The notes under the pieces were generated by a model. The model saw only the letters and a list, made by a program, of their open reading frames with translations. It did no database searches and was not told where the DNA came from. 64,000 nucleotides of DNA from Oscillospiraceae bacterium (GTDB taxonomy: Bacteria > Bacillota > Clostridia > Oscillospirales > Oscillospiraceae), in the NCBI GenBank assembly GCA_916988195.3, contig CAKASQ030000005.1, positions 28,391 to 92,390 of the forward strand, in the 5' to 3' direction. The position numbers and the translations under genes were made by a program. Positions 52,272 to 60,879 of this stretch are shown piece by piece. The first letter of the stretch is position 1; every line of letters begins with the position of its first letter.

Positions 52272-54827
52272 ATGAAAACGTATCGTATGATTGCGGCGCT
52301 GCTCGCAATTGTGATGCTGCTGGGCATGTTTGCCGGATGCAGCAAAAACGGTGGCGACACCACAGACCCGTCGAATCCCAATTCCACGATCGGAACGAAA
52401 ACCGAAACAAACGACGAAAAGGCGGCCAGCACCAGCAAGTACACTTATCAGGCGGAATTTCTTCCGATTCCCGACAACATTCAGTATGTGAACACCTCGA
52501 CGATCTCGGGTGCGAACCTCTACTTCACCGGCAGTATCATCGATGGCAAGCAGAGCTACATCGACGAAAACGGTGAGGAAATCGAGTATGACAACTACCG
52601 CTCGGCGCTGTTCAAGATGGACGTCGAAACCGGCGACTGCACGGAGCTGACCGAATTCCAGCTGCCTGAGGTCCCGGAGGGCTGGATGGGAAGCACGGAT
52701 CTCAATACCATTCAGACCGGAGCCGACGGTACGCTCTGGGCAATCTACAGCAGCTATACCTACCGCTACAATCCGCCCGCAGATCTGGCGGCGGACGACA
52801 GCATGTATAACTACTATGAGCAGGGCGAAAACAAGACTGGGCTTCTGCACCTCGACGCCGACGGCAAGGAGCTCAAGCGCATCGAGTTCAACCAGACCGA
52901 TGAAAACGGCAACAGCTTCTATGTTTCGAGCTTCTTTGTCGATAACAGCGGCAACGTCTATCTCAGCGACTGGCAGAACGTGTACATCTATGACCAGGAC
53001 GGCAACCAGAAGACGACCGTCGACCTGAGCGAAAACGGCGGCGAGCTGTGTGAGCTGAAAGCCGGCGTTGTGGGCGTATGCTATTACAAAAATGACGAGA
53101 CAAAGCCGGAAGAGAGCGGCCGCGTCTTCCAGGAAATCGACCCTGCCACCGGCAAGCTCACGGGCGACACCGTCAAGATTCCCGACTCCGCCTACAATTT
53201 CTTCCCCGGCGACGATGTGTACGATATCTACTACGACTACAACGGCAACATCTACGGCTATAAATTCGACACCGACACAAAGGATAAGGTGATCGACTGG
53301 ATCGAGTGCGACATCAACTCCAACAACCTCAATTCCTACTCTATCCTGCCCGACGGGCGCGTGATTGCGTTTGAAAACACCTACGACGACCAGACGCAGA
53401 CGAACACCATGCAGCTGATCGTTATGACGCGCGTCGATGCGGCGAGCGTGGTCAATAAGACCGTTCTGACCTTCGCCTGCATGTACCTCGACTGGAACAT
53501 GCGCGACGCGATCGTCAAGTTCAACCGTGCCAGCAACACCCACCGGATTGTTGTGCGCGACTATTCCGAGTATAATACGGACGACGATTATACCGCCGGC
53601 ATCCAGAAGCTCAACACCGAGATGCTCTCGGGCAAGCTCCCGGACATGATCGACATCAACACCTACAGCATGCCCATTGAGCAGTACGCGGCAAAGGGCT
53701 TCCTGACGGATCTCTACGAGCTGATTGACGCAGACGCTGACCTGAGCCGCGAAGACTTCGTCCAGCCGGTGCTTAAGGCGCTGGAAAGCGCGGACGGCAA
53801 GCTCTATCAGCTGCCGAACACGTTCGCAGTCAGCACGGCAATCGCGCTCGACAAGGTCGCGGGCGACTACGACACCTGGAACCTTGCAGCGGTCAAGGAC
53901 GCGATGACGAAGCTCCAGGACGGCGCGTCGGTCTTCGACGTGTACCGCACGAAGTCCGACATTCTTCAGACCTGCATCTCCCGCAACATCGACGCCTTTG
54001 TCGACTGGGAGAACGGCGGGGCGCACTTTGACTCGGATGAATTCAAGGCGCTTCTCGAGTTTGCCAACCAGTTCCCCGACACCTATGACTGGGAGAACGC
54101 CACCGCCGAGGAAAACGACTCGGCGCAGAACCGCATGAACTCCGGCAAGCAGCTCATGACCGACATGTACGTTTCGAGCTTCGAGGATATGCTCTATCAG
54201 CTGACCGGCTTCAACGGCGGCGTGAAGTTTGTCGGCTATCCGTCCGAAGACGGCACCTCGAACCATGCCTTCCAGTTTGACGGCGCGATTGCCATCTCCT
54301 CGACCTGCGCGGACAAGACCGCGGCGTGGAACTTCATGAAGCAGTTCCTCACCGAGGACTATCAGTTGGGCAGCAACGTCTGGAACTTCCCGATCAACCA
54401 GAAGGCGTTCGACCAGAAGCTGAAAGACGCCATGACCGAGGAATACCAGACCGACGAGAACGGCAACGTCATGAAGGATGAAAACGGCAACCCCATCCGC
54501 ATCCCGAAGATGACCTATTATACCACTGACACGGGCGGCGGCGTGGCGTTCGGCACAACCACGGAGACGGCAGCCAGCACGGTTGTGATCGGCGGCACAG
54601 GCGTCAACGAAGACGGCTCGATCAGCATCTACGCGATGACGCAGGAGCAGGTAGACCAGATTCTCGACCTCATCAACACCACTACCGCAGTCTACGGCTA
54701 TGACGAGAGCATCCTGAACATCATCTCCGACGAGGCAGCCGCATACTTTGCAGGCGAAAAGAGCCTCGACGACACGGCGAACATGATTCAGTCCAGAGTC
54801 AACCTCTACGTCGCCGAGCAGTCGTAA
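52272..54827 (+). CDS. ABC transporter substrate-binding lipoprotein with N-terminal propeller-like domain
   Basis: 851 aa, nearly twice the usual solute-binding length. Signal peptide MKTYRMIAALLAIVMLLGMF with lipobox FAGC. Residues ~70-400 hold repeated beta-strand motifs with Asp/Gly-Asn turns (ADGTLWAIYS, DNSGNVYLSD, YNGNIYGYKF, LPDGRVIAF), like an NHL/SMP-30-type propeller. The C-terminal half is a family 1 solute-binding domain (SGKLPDMIDINTYSMPIEQY, ending with AWNFMKQFL). It probably binds a carbohydrate, with the propeller as an extra ligand or partner site. Confidence 0.9.
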   Translation: MKTYRMIAALLAIVMLLGMFAGCSKNGGDTTDPSNPNSTIGTKTETNDEKAASTSKYTYQAEFLPIPDNIQYVNTSTISGANLYFTGSIIDGKQSYIDENGEEIEYDNYRSALFKMDVETGDCTELTEFQLPEVPEGWMGSTDLNTIQTGADGTLWAIYSSYTYRYNPPADLAADDSMYNYYEQGENKTGLLHLDADGKELKRIEFNQTDENGNSFYVSSFFVDNSGNVYLSDWQNVYIYDQDGNQKTTVDLSENGGELCELKAGVVGVCYYKNDETKPEESGRVFQEIDPATGKLTGDTVKIPDSAYNFFPGDDVYDIYYDYNGNIYGYKFDTDTKDKVIDWIECDINSNNLNSYSILPDGRVIAFENTYDDQTQTNTMQLIVMTRVDAASVVNKTVLTFACMYLDWNMRDAIVKFNRASNTHRIVVRDYSEYNTDDDYTAGIQKLNTEMLSGKLPDMIDINTYSMPIEQYAAKGFLTDLYELIDADADLSREDFVQPVLKALESADGKLYQLPNTFAVSTAIALDKVAGDYDTWNLAAVKDAMTKLQDGASVFDVYRTKSDILQTCISRNIDAFVDWENGGAHFDSDEFKALLEFANQFPDTYDWENATAEENDSAQNRMNSGKQLMTDMYVSSFEDMLYQLTGFNGGVKFVGYPSEDGTSNHAFQFDGAIAISSTCADKTAAWNFMKQFLTEDYQLGSNVWNFPINQKAFDQKLKDAMTEEYQTDENGNVMKDENGNPIRIPKMTYYTTDTGGGVAFGTTTETAASTVVIGGTGVNEDGSISIYAMTQEQVDQILDLINTTTAVYGYDESILNIISDEAAAYFAGEKSLDDTANMIQSRVNLYVAEQS

Positions 54828-54843
54828 TTTGTAAAAAACCCAA

Positions 54844-54875
54844 TCCGGAAGGGCAGCTTGCGCTGTCCTTCCGGA
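54844..54875 (+). other. Hairpin between the binding protein and permease genes
   Basis: TCCGGAAGGGCAGC (54844-54857) pairs with GCTGTCCTTCCGGA (54862-54875) with one mismatch and a TTGC loop, without a U-tract. Such hairpins often protect the 3' end of an abundant binding-protein mRNA. Confidence 0.7.
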
Positions 54876-54911
54876 CACGTAAATTTCTCAGAAAACAGAA
54901 AGGACCGAAGC

Positions 54912-55811
54912 GTGAAGCAGGCAAAAAAAATATGGAACGGCGTAAACGTGAAAATCCGGGACTTTCTGGCATCCCTGTGCTTCTCGGGTCCGAGCTTTCT
55001 CGGCATGCTCATCTTCTTCGTCGCGCCGTTCTGCGTGGTCATCTATTATTCGTTCATCGCCGGTGCGCTGGATCACAGCTTTGTCGGCCTGAAAAATTAC
55101 ATTGCAGTCTGGAATAACGGCGCATTTCAGATCGCGGTCAAAAATACCGCCGTGTTTTCGGGGCTCTCCGTGCCGCTGGCAGTTGTGCTGGCGTTGGTGC
55201 TGGCGCTGATGCTCGAGTGCCGGATCCCGTTCAAGAGCCAGTTCCGGACGTTCTTTTTAAGCCCCATGATGGTTCCGGTCGCGTCCATCATCCTCGTGTG
55301 GCAGGTGCTGTTCCACTCGAACGGCGTGGTCAACGAGTTTCTCTCGGTCTTCGGCGTGAAGGCCATCGACTGGTTAAAGTCCGACTACTGCATGGTGGTC
55401 ATCGTTTTGCTCTTTCTCTGGAAGAACCTCGGCTACAACATGATTTTATTCATGGCCGCGCTCAACAACATTCCAAAAGAGCTTCTGGAGGTCGCGGAGG
55501 TCGAGGGCGCGTCGAAGGCGTATCAGTTCTTCCATATTAAGCTGCGCTATCTCTCGCCGACGGTTCTGTTCGTCACGATACTCTCCATCATCAACTCCTT
55601 TAAGGTCTTCCGCGAAATATACTTACTCTCCGGCGACTATCCCTACGAGGGACTGTACATGCTCCAGCACTTCATGAACAACATGTACAATAAAAACCTC
55701 GACTATCAGCGCCTTTCCGCTTCGGCTATCATGCTGGCCATCGTCATCATTGCGCTCATCGCCCTCCTGTTCGCCATTGAAAACTACTTTGGAAAGGACG
55801 TGGAAGGATGA
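54912..55811 (+). CDS. Carbohydrate ABC transporter permease (MalF-like)
   Basis: 299 aa from GTG 54912 (AAAGGACC upstream). Six membrane segments; the EAA loop is visible in ALNNIPKELLEVAEVEGASK, followed by FFHIKLRYLSPTVLFVTIL. It is the first of two CUT1-family permeases of the importer. The stop overlaps the next ATG (ATGA). Confidence 0.94.
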   Translation: MKQAKKIWNGVNVKIRDFLASLCFSGPSFLGMLIFFVAPFCVVIYYSFIAGALDHSFVGLKNYIAVWNNGAFQIAVKNTAVFSGLSVPLAVVLALVLALMLECRIPFKSQFRTFFLSPMMVPVASIILVWQVLFHSNGVVNEFLSVFGVKAIDWLKSDYCMVVIVLLFLWKNLGYNMILFMAALNNIPKELLEVAEVEGASKAYQFFHIKLRYLSPTVLFVTILSIINSFKVFREIYLLSGDYPYEGLYMLQHFMNNMYNKNLDYQRLSASAIMLAIVIIALIALLFAIENYFGKDVEG

Positions 55812-56692
55812 GACGGAAAAAACGCTATTTTTCGCGCGGCGCGCTGACGGTTCTGGCCGCTGTGTTTGCTTTTATGTTCCTCATGCCGACGGTGCTCACG
55901 ATCACGAACTCGTTCATGACCCAGAGCGAAATCACCGCCAACTACGGTCAGGTCTTCCAGAATGCGACCGACGGCAAGAGCTTCATCAAAGATACCATCA
56001 ACCTGAAATTTATCCCGGACAAGGTCAGCTTCAGCCAGTATTTTACCGTGCTGCTGAAAAGCCCGGATTTCCTCTATAAATTCTGGAACTCAGTCATTTT
56101 AGTCGCGCCGATTGTCCTTGCGCAGCTGATGGTCGCGTCCGTCGCGGCCTACGGCTTTACGAGGTGGCGCGGCAAAGTCCGGGACACGATCTTTTTTGCC
56201 TACGTCATTCTGATGCTCATGCCGTATCAGGTGACGCTGGTGCCAAACTATCTCGTGTCCGATTTTCTGGGACTACTTAACACGCGGTGGGCGATCATCC
56301 TGCCCGGCGCGTTTGCACCGTTCTCGGTGTTTCTGCTCACAAAGTCCATGCGCCGCATCCCGGTTTCGCTGATCGAATCGGCAAAGCTCGATGGCGCAGG
56401 CGAGTGGCATATTTTCTGGAACATCTGCCTTCCGCAGTGCCGCAGCGCACTGTATTCCATCGCGATCCTCGTGTTCATCGACTACTGGAACATGGTCGAG
56501 CAGCCGCTGATTCTGCTGCCCGACGCGTCGCAGCAGCCGCTTTCCGTGTATCTCTCGCAGATCAACGCGGGCGAGATCGGCATCGCCTTTGCCGCGGCGG
56601 TGGTTTACATGGTGCCGGGACTTCTCATGTTCCTGCACGGCGAGGCTTACCTCGTGGAAGGCATCACATACGCAGGCTCCGTGAAAGGATAG
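55808..56692 (+). CDS. Carbohydrate ABC transporter permease (MalG-like)
   Basis: 294 aa. Six membrane segments, EAA loop IPVSLIESAKLDGAGEWHIF, and C-terminal hydrophobic helix. It pairs with the upstream MalF-like protein. No ATPase gene is in this operon. It is followed 6 bp later by the HlyD-like gene, so import and adaptor genes are co-expressed. Confidence 0.94.
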   Translation: MRRKKRYFSRGALTVLAAVFAFMFLMPTVLTITNSFMTQSEITANYGQVFQNATDGKSFIKDTINLKFIPDKVSFSQYFTVLLKSPDFLYKFWNSVILVAPIVLAQLMVASVAAYGFTRWRGKVRDTIFFAYVILMLMPYQVTLVPNYLVSDFLGLLNTRWAIILPGAFAPFSVFLLTKSMRRIPVSLIESAKLDGAGEWHIFWNICLPQCRSALYSIAILVFIDYWNMVEQPLILLPDASQQPLSVYLSQINAGEIGIAFAAAVVYMVPGLLMFLHGEAYLVEGITYAGSVKG

Positions 56693-56698
56693 GGAACT

Positions 56699-58690
56699 AT
56701 GGATACGAACGTAAAAAGACGCGAATGGGTCAAAACCGTGGCCATCATTTTTCTGGCAGTTTTGCTGGTGCTGACCTTCTTCTCCAACACGATCATGAAC
56801 GCTTCCCTTCCGGAGGTCGCGACACAGCAGGTGACGCAGGGCACGATCAACGCAAAGATCCGCGCCTCGGGCACGATTGCCGCGAACGAGACCTACAACG
56901 TCAAGCTTACGCAGACGAGAAAGATCGAGAGCGTCAAGTGCAAGGTCGGCCAGGAGGTCAATGCCGGAGATGTGCTGTTTGTGCTCGAAGCGCAGGAATC
57001 GGACGAGCTGAAGCAGGCGAAGACCGATCTTGAGACGCTGGAGCTCAACTACCAGAAGAGCCTCATCGAAGCTTCCAACGGCAATGCACAGGAGGACCGC
57101 GACGTGCAGAAGCTCCGGGACGCCTATAACGAGGCGCTGACGATCTATAATCAGTACAGCTCGATGGATCCTTCGAGCATCGCCGTTTCCAAGATCAAGG
57201 CTGAAGAAAAGCAGAAGGAGCTGAACAAAGAGCTGGAAGAGGCGCAGAAAGCACTCGAAACGATCAAGAACAGCGAAGAGTATAAAAACCTCGAAACCGA
57301 AATTGCGGATTTGGAGAAAAAAGCCGAGCCCTTGAAAACAGCGGCAGGTCAAGCGAAAGCAGCCTTGGAAGCTACAATTGAGAAGCTGTTCACAGAAAAT
57401 TTGACAGATGTTTCTCAAATCAAGCGCCGTAACAATACTTGGCAGGATGATGTTGACACTGCAAGAAAAGCACTTGAGAGGACGATAGAATCCAAGGGAG
57501 AAAGCCTTGATCGATATCTCTATTTAGCGAACAAATACGAATCAGATTATTTGTTCTTAATTCGGCTTTATGAAGGAAACAGCCATGATGCAAAAGCCGC
57601 TATCGAGAGCGGTGATTTGGCAACAAAGCTGGTTAAAGATGGATTCGAAACAAATGAGACTGTTGCGTCAAGGGTCTCTGCTCTTAGTGATGCATACACC
57701 AATTTGAACGTGTACTATGAAGGCGAAGACACAGAAACGCAAATGATTGCCTTGGCAAAGGCAAAGGCGTACCTTGCGTATGGTGAAGCCTACCTTGCCT
57801 ACAAAGAAGCTGTATCCGGCACAGAAGAATTGCAGCAGCGATACGACGCAAAAAAAGCGGAAGTCGAGCGTTACGAGCTTGCCGTCGAACGTGCACAGAA
57901 TGCTGTAAACGACCAGAAGGACACCGTTGAAAAGCTGACCTCGGCGGCTTCTGCGGCAGAAACGCTGAAATCCGCAAAGACGGCGCTCGAAGATAAGATT
58001 TTCGAAACGAACAAGGGCGACACGGCGGCACTTGATATGCAGGCGGCAAAGAAGGCCATTGAGGACAAGAAGGCCGATATTGAAAAGCTGACGAAGGACG
58101 CGGACGCGCAGGAGGTCACGGCGAAGGTCGGCGGCACGATCGCGTCTGTGAACGTCACGGCCGGCGATACCGCAAGCGCCGATAACCCCCTTGCTACCAT
58201 CAACCAGACCGACCGCGGCTTCACCGTGAAAATTTCCATCACGAACGAGCAGGCGAAGAAAGTGAAAGTCGGCGACACCGCCGAGCTCGTCAACTACTGG
58301 GGAGACGCGACCGCGACGTTAGAGACCATCGGCAACGACCCGCAGAATCCGCAGAAAAACCGGCTGCTGACCTTTAGGCTTACCGGCAGCGACATTCAGC
58401 CGGACAGCAATATTACGCTTGCCATTGGCCAGAAAAGCGCAAGCTACGACGCCATCGTCCCCACGTCTGCCATCCGGACGGACAACAATGGCTCATTCGT
58501 GCTGGCCATCGTCTCCAAATCCACGCCCCTTTCCACGCGATACACCGCCACGCGCGTTGACGTGCAGGTGCTCGCGAGCGACGACAAGAGCTCTGCCGTC
58601 TCCGGCATCGGCTCTGGCGAGTTCGTCATTACCACCTCGACCAAACCCATTGAGGCAGGCACACAGGTGCGCCTGGCGGAGAACGGATGA
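56699..58690 (+). CDS. HlyD/MacA-like adaptor protein with long coiled coil
   Basis: 663 aa, long for the family. One N-terminal membrane anchor (VKTVAIIFLAVLLVLTFFS), a split biotinyl-lipoyl domain (GTINAKIRASGTIAANETYN; AKVGGTIASVNVTAGD) flanking a ~400-residue coiled coil, then a beta-barrel region. Adaptor proteins of this kind link membrane pumps. The coiled-coil part at about 57300-57850 is visibly AT-richer, with different codon use, from the rest. Overlaps the next ATG by 4 bp. Confidence 0.85.
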   Translation: MDTNVKRREWVKTVAIIFLAVLLVLTFFSNTIMNASLPEVATQQVTQGTINAKIRASGTIAANETYNVKLTQTRKIESVKCKVGQEVNAGDVLFVLEAQESDELKQAKTDLETLELNYQKSLIEASNGNAQEDRDVQKLRDAYNEALTIYNQYSSMDPSSIAVSKIKAEEKQKELNKELEEAQKALETIKNSEEYKNLETEIADLEKKAEPLKTAAGQAKAALEATIEKLFTENLTDVSQIKRRNNTWQDDVDTARKALERTIESKGESLDRYLYLANKYESDYLFLIRLYEGNSHDAKAAIESGDLATKLVKDGFETNETVASRVSALSDAYTNLNVYYEGEDTETQMIALAKAKAYLAYGEAYLAYKEAVSGTEELQQRYDAKKAEVERYELAVERAQNAVNDQKDTVEKLTSAASAAETLKSAKTALEDKIFETNKGDTAALDMQAAKKAIEDKKADIEKLTKDADAQEVTAKVGGTIASVNVTAGDTASADNPLATINQTDRGFTVKISITNEQAKKVKVGDTAELVNYWGDATATLETIGNDPQNPQKNRLLTFRLTGSDIQPDSNITLAIGQKSASYDAIVPTSAIRTDNNGSFVLAIVSKSTPLSTRYTATRVDVQVLASDDKSSAVSGIGSGEFVITTSTKPIEAGTQVRLAENG

Positions 58691-59796
58691 GCGGCGGCAA
58701 ATTCGCGCGGAGGCGGGAAAGAAAGCCGCTTCCGCTCCGGTTTCTCGCGCTATTCCTGTTAAATGTGGCGCTTGTCGTGCTGGCCATCGTGTTTGCCGTG
58801 AAGCTCCATCATGTGACGAATTTACTCATTACCCAGTCGGCCGCCGAGGTCTGGAAGGGACAGAGCGAAGAGAATTTTGTGCAGGTCTCCGCGTTCCAGC
58901 CGGTCGGCAAGGAGCTCACGGAGTCGCAGATCGAAACCTTCCATCACACCCTGGAGCAAAAATTCGTCGACGCATCCCTGGAAGCGCCGGAAAACGGAAG
59001 CTTATATCAGGACGCGTGGTCGACCACAGCGCAGGACATCACCGTCTCCACAAATTCCGTCACCTACACGGCCAAGACCATCGGGGTCGGCGGGGACTTT
59101 TTCCTGTTCCATCCGTTGCCGCTTCGTTCGGGCAGCTATATCTCGAACCGCGACTTTACCTATGACCGCGTTGTGCTCGACGAGGAGCTCTCCTGGGCGC
59201 TCTTCGGAAGCTACGACGTGGCGGGGCAGACGGTCTGGATCTCCAATGAACCGTATGTGGTAGCCGGCGTTGTCTCGCGCGAAAAAGACAAGGCAAGCTC
59301 CAAGGCCTACACCGACGGCGCGGGCATGTTTGTCACCTATTCCGCCCTCACGCACATCACCGGCGGCGAGGAGGCAAAAGAGCCCGGCATTTCCTGCTAC
59401 GAGCTGGTCATGGCAGAGCCGATCACGGGTTACGGCCTGAGCGTTCTGCGCGAGAGCTTCCCGACAAAAGACGAGAGCGTTTTCGTCCAGAATACAAACC
59501 GGTACGGCCTCAAAAATCTTCTTACCATTGTCTCGCAGTTCGGTGAGCGCTCGATGAACACGGCGGGCGTGATCTTCCCCTATTGGGAGAACGCGGCAAG
59601 ATACACGGAAGACCACGCGGCGCTTGACTTCGTGCTGCTGGTCCTGTTCAGCCTCTGCCCGATCGTATCCCTCATCATTCTCATCATCCGTGAAATCAGG
59701 TCCGGCTGGCGCTATTTGAGCACCAGGATTCCGGCCGAGATCGAAGCGCGCGTCGAGAAGAAAAAGGAAGAGCACTACGTAAGAACCGGCATATAA
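58687..59796 (+). CDS. MacB periplasmic-core-like membrane protein with two membrane segments
   Basis: 369 aa. One N-terminal membrane helix (FLALFLLNVALVVLAIVFAV), a ~260-residue extracytoplasmic domain and one C-terminal helix (FVLLVLFSLCPIVSLIILII), ending in a basic tail. The domain resembles the MacB periplasmic core (GGDFFLFHPLPLRSG, VVLDEELSWALFG, WISNEPYVVAGVVSRE). A full MacB permease would have four helices, including the FtsX pair, and an ATPase; neither is present. Partner of the HlyD-like protein by operon position. Confidence 0.75.
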   Translation: MSGGKFARRRERKPLPLRFLALFLLNVALVVLAIVFAVKLHHVTNLLITQSAAEVWKGQSEENFVQVSAFQPVGKELTESQIETFHHTLEQKFVDASLEAPENGSLYQDAWSTTAQDITVSTNSVTYTAKTIGVGGDFFLFHPLPLRSGSYISNRDFTYDRVVLDEELSWALFGSYDVAGQTVWISNEPYVVAGVVSREKDKASSKAYTDGAGMFVTYSALTHITGGEEAKEPGISCYELVMAEPITGYGLSVLRESFPTKDESVFVQNTNRYGLKNLLTIVSQFGERSMNTAGVIFPYWENAARYTEDHAALDFVLLVLFSLCPIVSLIILIIREIRSGWRYLSTRIPAEIEARVEKKKEEHYVRTGI

Positions 59797-59800
59797 GTTA

Positions 59801-59836
59801 AACCCCGCCTCCAATTTGGAAGCGGGGTTGCTTTTT
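59801..59836 (+). terminator. Intrinsic terminator after the importer operon
   Basis: AACCCCGC (59801-59808) with GCGGGGTT (59822-59829), inner TCCAA/TTGGA pairing, then GCTTTTT. Confidence 0.88.
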
Positions 59837-59962
59837 GCGACAAAATATGGTATTGCCATATCGGTGCTACCGATAAACGGCAAGCGGGCGGCTCCCCTCG
59901 CGTCAGCAGGGGGCTCACCTCTTTTTGTTGCCCCCTGACTTATAGAAAGGGGGCTGCGGCAG

Positions 59963-60052
59963 ATGGTTACATATTCTGATATGATTCAGCTTGGTATCCG
60001 CATCGTCGGCATTATTAGCCTCTTCATCCAGGTTAATAACAAAAAGAAGTAA
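59963..60052 (+). CDS. Type I toxin, holin-like peptide (Hol-Tox family), 29 aa
   Basis: 29 residues: MVTYSDMIQLGIRIVGIISL followed by FIQVNNKKK. A single hydrophobic helix with a short polar N-terminus and a basic KKK tail matches the putative holin-like (TxpA/Hol-Tox) type I toxins of Firmicutes, which damage the membrane when overproduced. Ribosome site AAAGGGGG. The GCCCCCT upstream (59920-59928) can pair with it. The 3' end lies inside a bidirectional terminator and is covered by an antisense RNA (60042-60132). Too short for routine gene calling. Confidence 0.85.
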   Translation: MVTYSDMIQLGIRIVGIISLFIQVNNKKK

Positions 60053-60087
60053 CCGCCCAATCTCCCCAGATTACGGTTACTTCTTTT
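60042..60087. terminator. Bidirectional terminator at the toxin 3' end
   Basis: AAAAGAAGTAACCG (60042-60055) and its complement CGGTTACTTCTTTT (60074-60087), 14-bp perfect stem, U-tract on both strands. It can end the toxin mRNA (plus) and the antisense RNA (minus). It contains the toxin stop codon. Confidence 0.88.
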
Positions 60088-60132
60088 AGCAATTCGTAGG
60101 GGAACTGCCCGTTTGCCGGTAGCACCCTTCGT
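60042..60132 (-). ncRNA. Antisense antitoxin RNA (predicted)
   Basis: A minus-strand promoter, -35 TTGACA (60162-60167), 17-bp spacer and -10 TATGCT (60139-60144), predicts a start near 60132. The bidirectional terminator ends the RNA at about 60042, giving ~90 nt complementary to the last codons and 3' end of the toxin mRNA. This is the layout of TxpA/RatA-like type I antitoxins. The exact start is inferred. Confidence 0.75.
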
Positions 60133-60138
60133 ATTTTC

Positions 60139-60167
60139 AGCATAGTCCAGGGGACGCAAAATGTCAA
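60139..60167 (-). promoter_or_regulatory. Promoter of the antitoxin RNA
   Basis: Minus strand TTGACA-N17-TATGCT at 60139-60167, strong consensus match. Confidence 0.85.
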
Positions 60168-60226
60168 GCGCAGCGGCTTTTTCTTTGGGCGCATTGACTT
60201 TTGATGCAACTTATGGCAACATGGTG

Positions 60227-60787
60227 TTAAGCGGATTTTTTCTGCGGCAGGGCGAACATGGCGGGCATGCGGCGCGTGATGGCAACGCAGAGAAGACTTC
60301 CAAGTACGATTTTCAGAAGGTCGCCCGGGAGATAGATGAGCATGCCGCTGCGGATGACCTGCCAGAAGGTAAGACCCTTGCCAAGATAGCCGTTTGCGAT
60401 CAGCGCCATATAGGGAACGCCGATGGCATAGAGAACCGCGAGACCCGCGAGCATCGAAAGCGCCGTCCGCCAGAAGGTAAGGGGCCGCTTTGCGAGCTTG
60501 CCGATTACATAGGCGCACGGGATGAGGCCCAGAAGAAAGCCAAACGTCGGCTGGAAGATGTACGAAAAGCCGCCGCCGAGCGCGAAAATCGGTACGCCCA
60601 CGAGGCCGATGAGCACATACACGGCCTGCGACAGCGCGCCGTATCCGGCGCCCAACAGCACGCCTGCCATCGCCGTAAAGAGAAATTGCAGCGAAATCGC
60701 AGCGAGCGCAAACGGAATTTTGAAGAAGGCCCCGACCGCCGTCAGAGCGGCAAAGAGCGCGCAGAGAATCATTGTTCTGGTTTTCAT
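60227..60787 (-). CDS. bioY: Biotin transporter BioY
   Basis: 186 aa, six predicted membrane segments. ALFAALTAVGAFFKIPF and AISLQFLFTAMAGVLLGAGY are followed by QAVYVLIGLVGVPIFALGGG, and IYLPGDLLKIVL near the end; all typical of BioY, the biotin-binding S component of ECF transporters. CAGGAGG precedes the ATG. Divergent from birA across a BirA-like operator. Confidence 0.96.
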   Translation of the reverse strand: MKTRTMILCALFAALTAVGAFFKIPFALAAISLQFLFTAMAGVLLGAGYGALSQAVYVLIGLVGVPIFALGGGFSYIFQPTFGFLLGLIPCAYVIGKLAKRPLTFWRTALSMLAGLAVLYAIGVPYMALIANGYLGKGLTFWQVIRSGMLIYLPGDLLKIVLGSLLCVAITRRMPAMFALPQKKSA

Positions 60788-60800
60788 GGTTCCTCCTGAA

Positions 60801-60835
60801 TTGTAAACTTGATTTTTTGATTTTGCGGTTTACAA
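60801..60835. promoter_or_regulatory. BirA-like operator between bioY and birA
   Basis: Inverted repeat TTGTAAAC (60801-60808) and GTTTACAA (60828-60835), 19 bp apart, like BirA operators of Firmicutes. The half-sites overlap TACAAT -10-like boxes of both divergent genes (60800-60805 minus, 60831-60836 plus), so BirA binding should block both. Confidence 0.8.
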
Positions 60836-60879
60836 TAGGAGTATAGCAGATACCGGCCCAAAATACAAGGAGAATTTTT

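Noticed and set aside
52149..54878. 909-codon open frame opposite the solute-binding protein gene
   Set aside because: Val/Leu/Arg-rich shadow of a clear lipoprotein gene with signal peptide and ribosome site.
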